Source: Methanobacterium sp. PtaU1.Bin097 (lineage in GTDB: Archaea; Methanobacteriota; Methanobacteria; Methanobacteriales; Methanobacteriaceae). From it: a DNA stretch of 16,781 bases. Both the position numbers and the translations under genes were made by a program. The notes beneath the pieces were generated by a model, which did not search any database, had not been told where the DNA came from, and saw nothing but the letters and a program-made list of their open reading frames with translations. The stretch lies in NCBI GenBank assembly GCA_002067325.1, contig MVQY01000009.1, positions 1-16,781 on the forward strand, read 5' to 3'. Below are positions 15,093 through 16,781 of this stretch, piece by piece; the stretch's first letter is position 1, and each line of letters begins with the position of its first letter.

Positions 15093-16781
15093 TTATGTTT
15101 TTCTGATGGTGAATTTGCTGGTGAATGCTGTTTTTAGTGTGTTGCCTGCTGTGTCAGTGATGCTACCTGTGGGTAAGGTGATGGTGTAAGTTAATCCATT
15201 TATATAGTAACCATTACGTGTCAGGGTTAGAGTTTTACCGTTTATTACTTTGTATAATGGTTTTACCGATACTCCGTCAGGGTTGGTGACTTTGATACTA
15301 GTAAACGCACTACCAGCCTTGATATTCTCACTAAAAGTGATCACCAATACTTTATTGGCCACGTTAATTACCTTGTTGTTGGCTGGGTTAACACTGGTTA
15401 TGGTGGGTTTGGTGGTGTCCACTTTGAATTTGCTGGTGTAGGTGTTGATGGTGTTGCCTGCTGTGTCAGTGATGCTACCTGTGGGTAGAGTGATGGTGTA
15501 AGTCAGTCCATTTATATAGTAACCATTACGTGTCAGGGTTAGAGTTTTACCGTTTATTACTTTGTATAATGGTTTTACCGATACTCCGTCAGGGTTGGTG
15601 ACTTTGATACTAGTAAACACACTACCAGCCTTGATATTCTCACTAAAAGTGATCACTATCGCCTTATTAGCCGTATTGATCACCTTGTTGTTGGCCGGGT
15701 TGGTACTGGTTATGGTAGGTGGGTTTCCTACGCTGAATTTGGTTGACATCACTGCTACTGGGTTACCAGCCAGATCAGTCACCGCACCAGTATGAATACA
15801 TAAGGTGTAAAGTGACTCAGCCAGGTTACTCTTCGGATCGATGGTTAAAACCTTACCACTAATGGAATAATTGAACGGCACCGCTTTACCGCTGCTATTT
15901 TTAAGATCCACCCAGAAGTTACTGCCTGCTTTGATGGTTTCACTGAAGGTGACCTTAATGATTTTACTTGCAGATACTTTAGTTGTACCATTGGCTGGGT
16001 CAATTGAAGTGATGGTGGGTTTAGCAGTGTCTATGGTGTAAGCCTCAGTCTGCACTGGACTAACATTACCCGCACTATCCACGGCAATGAACTTCAATAT
16101 AGTTGTTTTACTAATACTAATAGAACCTTTATAAAATGTACTTTCAGTGGTGGGTGTGGTGCCATCAGTGGTATAGTAGATTTTAGGACTGGAATCCTGA
16201 TTATCAGTAGCAGTTAAAGTCACCTTTTTCGTGGTATTATACAAACCACTTTTTACATCTGCATTAGGCACCGGAGCAACCGCGTCCAACAGGAAAACTG
16301 CATAGTTATCCGATGGTAGGTAAGCTTCAGATCCAAGATACCGGGCATTAATCTCATACTCACCACTATCACCATCAACAACCCACTCCTTAACAGCCTT
16401 ACCATCTACAACCTGAACCTTACCTATAGACGTGTTTCCAATAAAGAACTCAACCTCACCATCATTTATAGGATCACCATTTTCATCCTTAACATCCACA
16501 GTAATGACCACCTTATTTCCCACTTTACCCGTGGAATTCGATAAATTAACCGTGGTAGTACTATTCACCTGGAACAACTCAAAAACACAACTCACAGTCT
16601 GATTATCAACAGTCGCATTCACCGTGTAATTACCATAACTACTCGCATTAAACACCGCATTCACAACACTATCGGTCAAATTACCAGATACAGGATTAAT
16701 AGTTCCATTAGAAACACTAAATAAATATTCCCTTACCGGTAAATAACCATCAAAGGCATAATTAATCACACCATCAGTATA
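15093..16781 (-). CDS. Adhesin-like protein, C-terminal Ig-like/chitobiase-C part
   Basis: Open to the right edge, so the true start and N-terminal domains are outside. Numbering from the GTG at 16769, which is probably internal: residues 1-66 are a beta-rich bridge like those after the beta-helices of gene 3 (LPVREYLFSV, VNATVDNQTV). Residues 67-162 are an Ig-like domain of the type in gene 2 (GEVEFFIGNTSIGKV). Residues 163-247 look like a chitobiase/hexosaminidase C-terminal domain (IYYTTDGTTPTTES, then a hydrophobic LKFIAVDSAGN). Three SbsA-type Ig-like domains follow (248-348, 349-452, 453-556), and the protein ends FTIRKT. The last two are near-identical 104-residue copies. The first open codons upstream read YTDG, matching ALNKYTDG in gene 3, so a beta-helix ending in a WWGSN marker probably lies just outside. 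No membrane anchor is visible. Role inferred: secreted, wall-associated adhesin; ligand unknown. Confidence 0.82.
   Translation of the reverse strand, partial: YTDGVINYAFDGYLPVREYLFSVSNGTINPVSGNLTDSVVNAVFNASSYGNYTVNATVDNQTVSCVFELFQVNSTTTVNLSNSTGKVGNKVVITVDVKDENGDPINDGEVEFFIGNTSIGKVQVVDGKAVKEWVVDGDSGEYEINARYLGSEAYLPSDNYAVFLLDAVAPVPNADVKSGLYNTTKKVTLTATDNQDSSPKIYYTTDGTTPTTESTFYKGSISISKTTILKFIAVDSAGNVSPVQTEAYTIDTAKPTITSIDPANGTTKVSASKIIKVTFSETIKAGSNFWVDLKNSSGKAVPFNYSISGKVLTIDPKSNLAESLYTLCIHTGAVTDLAGNPVAVMSTKFSVGNPPTITSTNPANNKVINTANKAIVITFSENIKAGSVFTSIKVTNPDGVSVKPLYKVINGKTLTLTRNGYYINGLTYTITLPTGSITDTAGNTINTYTSKFKVDTTKPTITSVNPANNKVINVANKVLVITFSENIKAGSAFTSIKVTNPDGVSVKPLYKVINGKTLTLTRNGYYINGLTYTITLPTGSITDTAGNTLKTAFTSKFTIRKT
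15102..15725 (-). repeat. Two near-identical tandem 312-bp SbsA Ig-like repeats
   Basis: Copies 15102-15413 and 15414-15725, each 104 codons. Positions 15195-15306 and 15507-15618 are identical over 112 bp, synonymous positions included, and flanking parts differ at only scattered bases. This points to recent duplication or ongoing gene conversion; the other Ig-like repeats in the window have diverged much further. Confidence 0.9.

Noticed and set aside
15102..15725. Possible CRISPR or other short-spaced repeat array
   Set aside because: The repeats are two abutting 312-bp coding copies with no spacers; they are protein-domain duplications.

Overview
The window looks like a surface-protein locus of a methanogenic archaeon of the order Methanobacteriales, most likely a Methanobacterium-type species. 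The pointers are an archaeal STT3/AglB oligosaccharyltransferase, a set of very large secreted 'adhesin-like proteins' built from right-handed parallel beta-helices and Ig-like domains, A+T-rich intergenic DNA with archaeal TATA-like boxes and oligo-T terminators, and GGAGG/GGTG-type ribosome binding sites. The species call is inference; no rRNA or tRNA gene is present to anchor it.

Layout: every supported gene lies on the minus strand, so transcription runs right to left. In that order they are: (5) the 3' part of an Ig-like/chitobiase-C adhesin, 15093-16781, cut by the right edge; (4) an 1807-residue three-module beta-helix protein with a Gly/Ser stalk and C-terminal membrane anchor, 9587-15010; (3) a 1621-residue double beta-helix protein with an Ig-like tail, 4681-9546; (2) a 676-residue Ig plus beta-helix protein, 2522-4552; and (1) aglB, the N-glycan oligosaccharyltransferase, 1-2174, cut by the left edge. 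Genes 4 and 3 are only 40 nt apart and are probably co-transcribed. The other gaps (82, 127 and 347 nt) hold oligo-T tracts and/or TATA-like boxes, so they may be separate units.

How they may work together: genes 2, 3 and 4 begin with signal peptides, and all four adhesins are rich in N-x-S/T sequons. AglB transfers lipid-linked glycan onto such sequons outside the membrane, so this is plausibly a cell-surface glyco-adhesin island. Only gene 4 has a recognisable membrane anchor; genes 2, 3 and 5 end in beta-helix or SbsA-type Ig-like domains with no anchor visible.

The most notable signals are signs of module shuffling. A 72-nt relict of a beta-helix 3' end lies directly after the stop of gene 3 and matches the end of gene 2. 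Two 312-bp repeats in gene 5 are nearly identical, including a 112-bp perfect run. A 39-bp block is perfectly identical between genes 3 and 5, which lie 10.7 kb apart. Gene 4 carries three diverged copies of one N-cap module. No CRISPR array, insertion sequence, RNA gene or phage gene was found.
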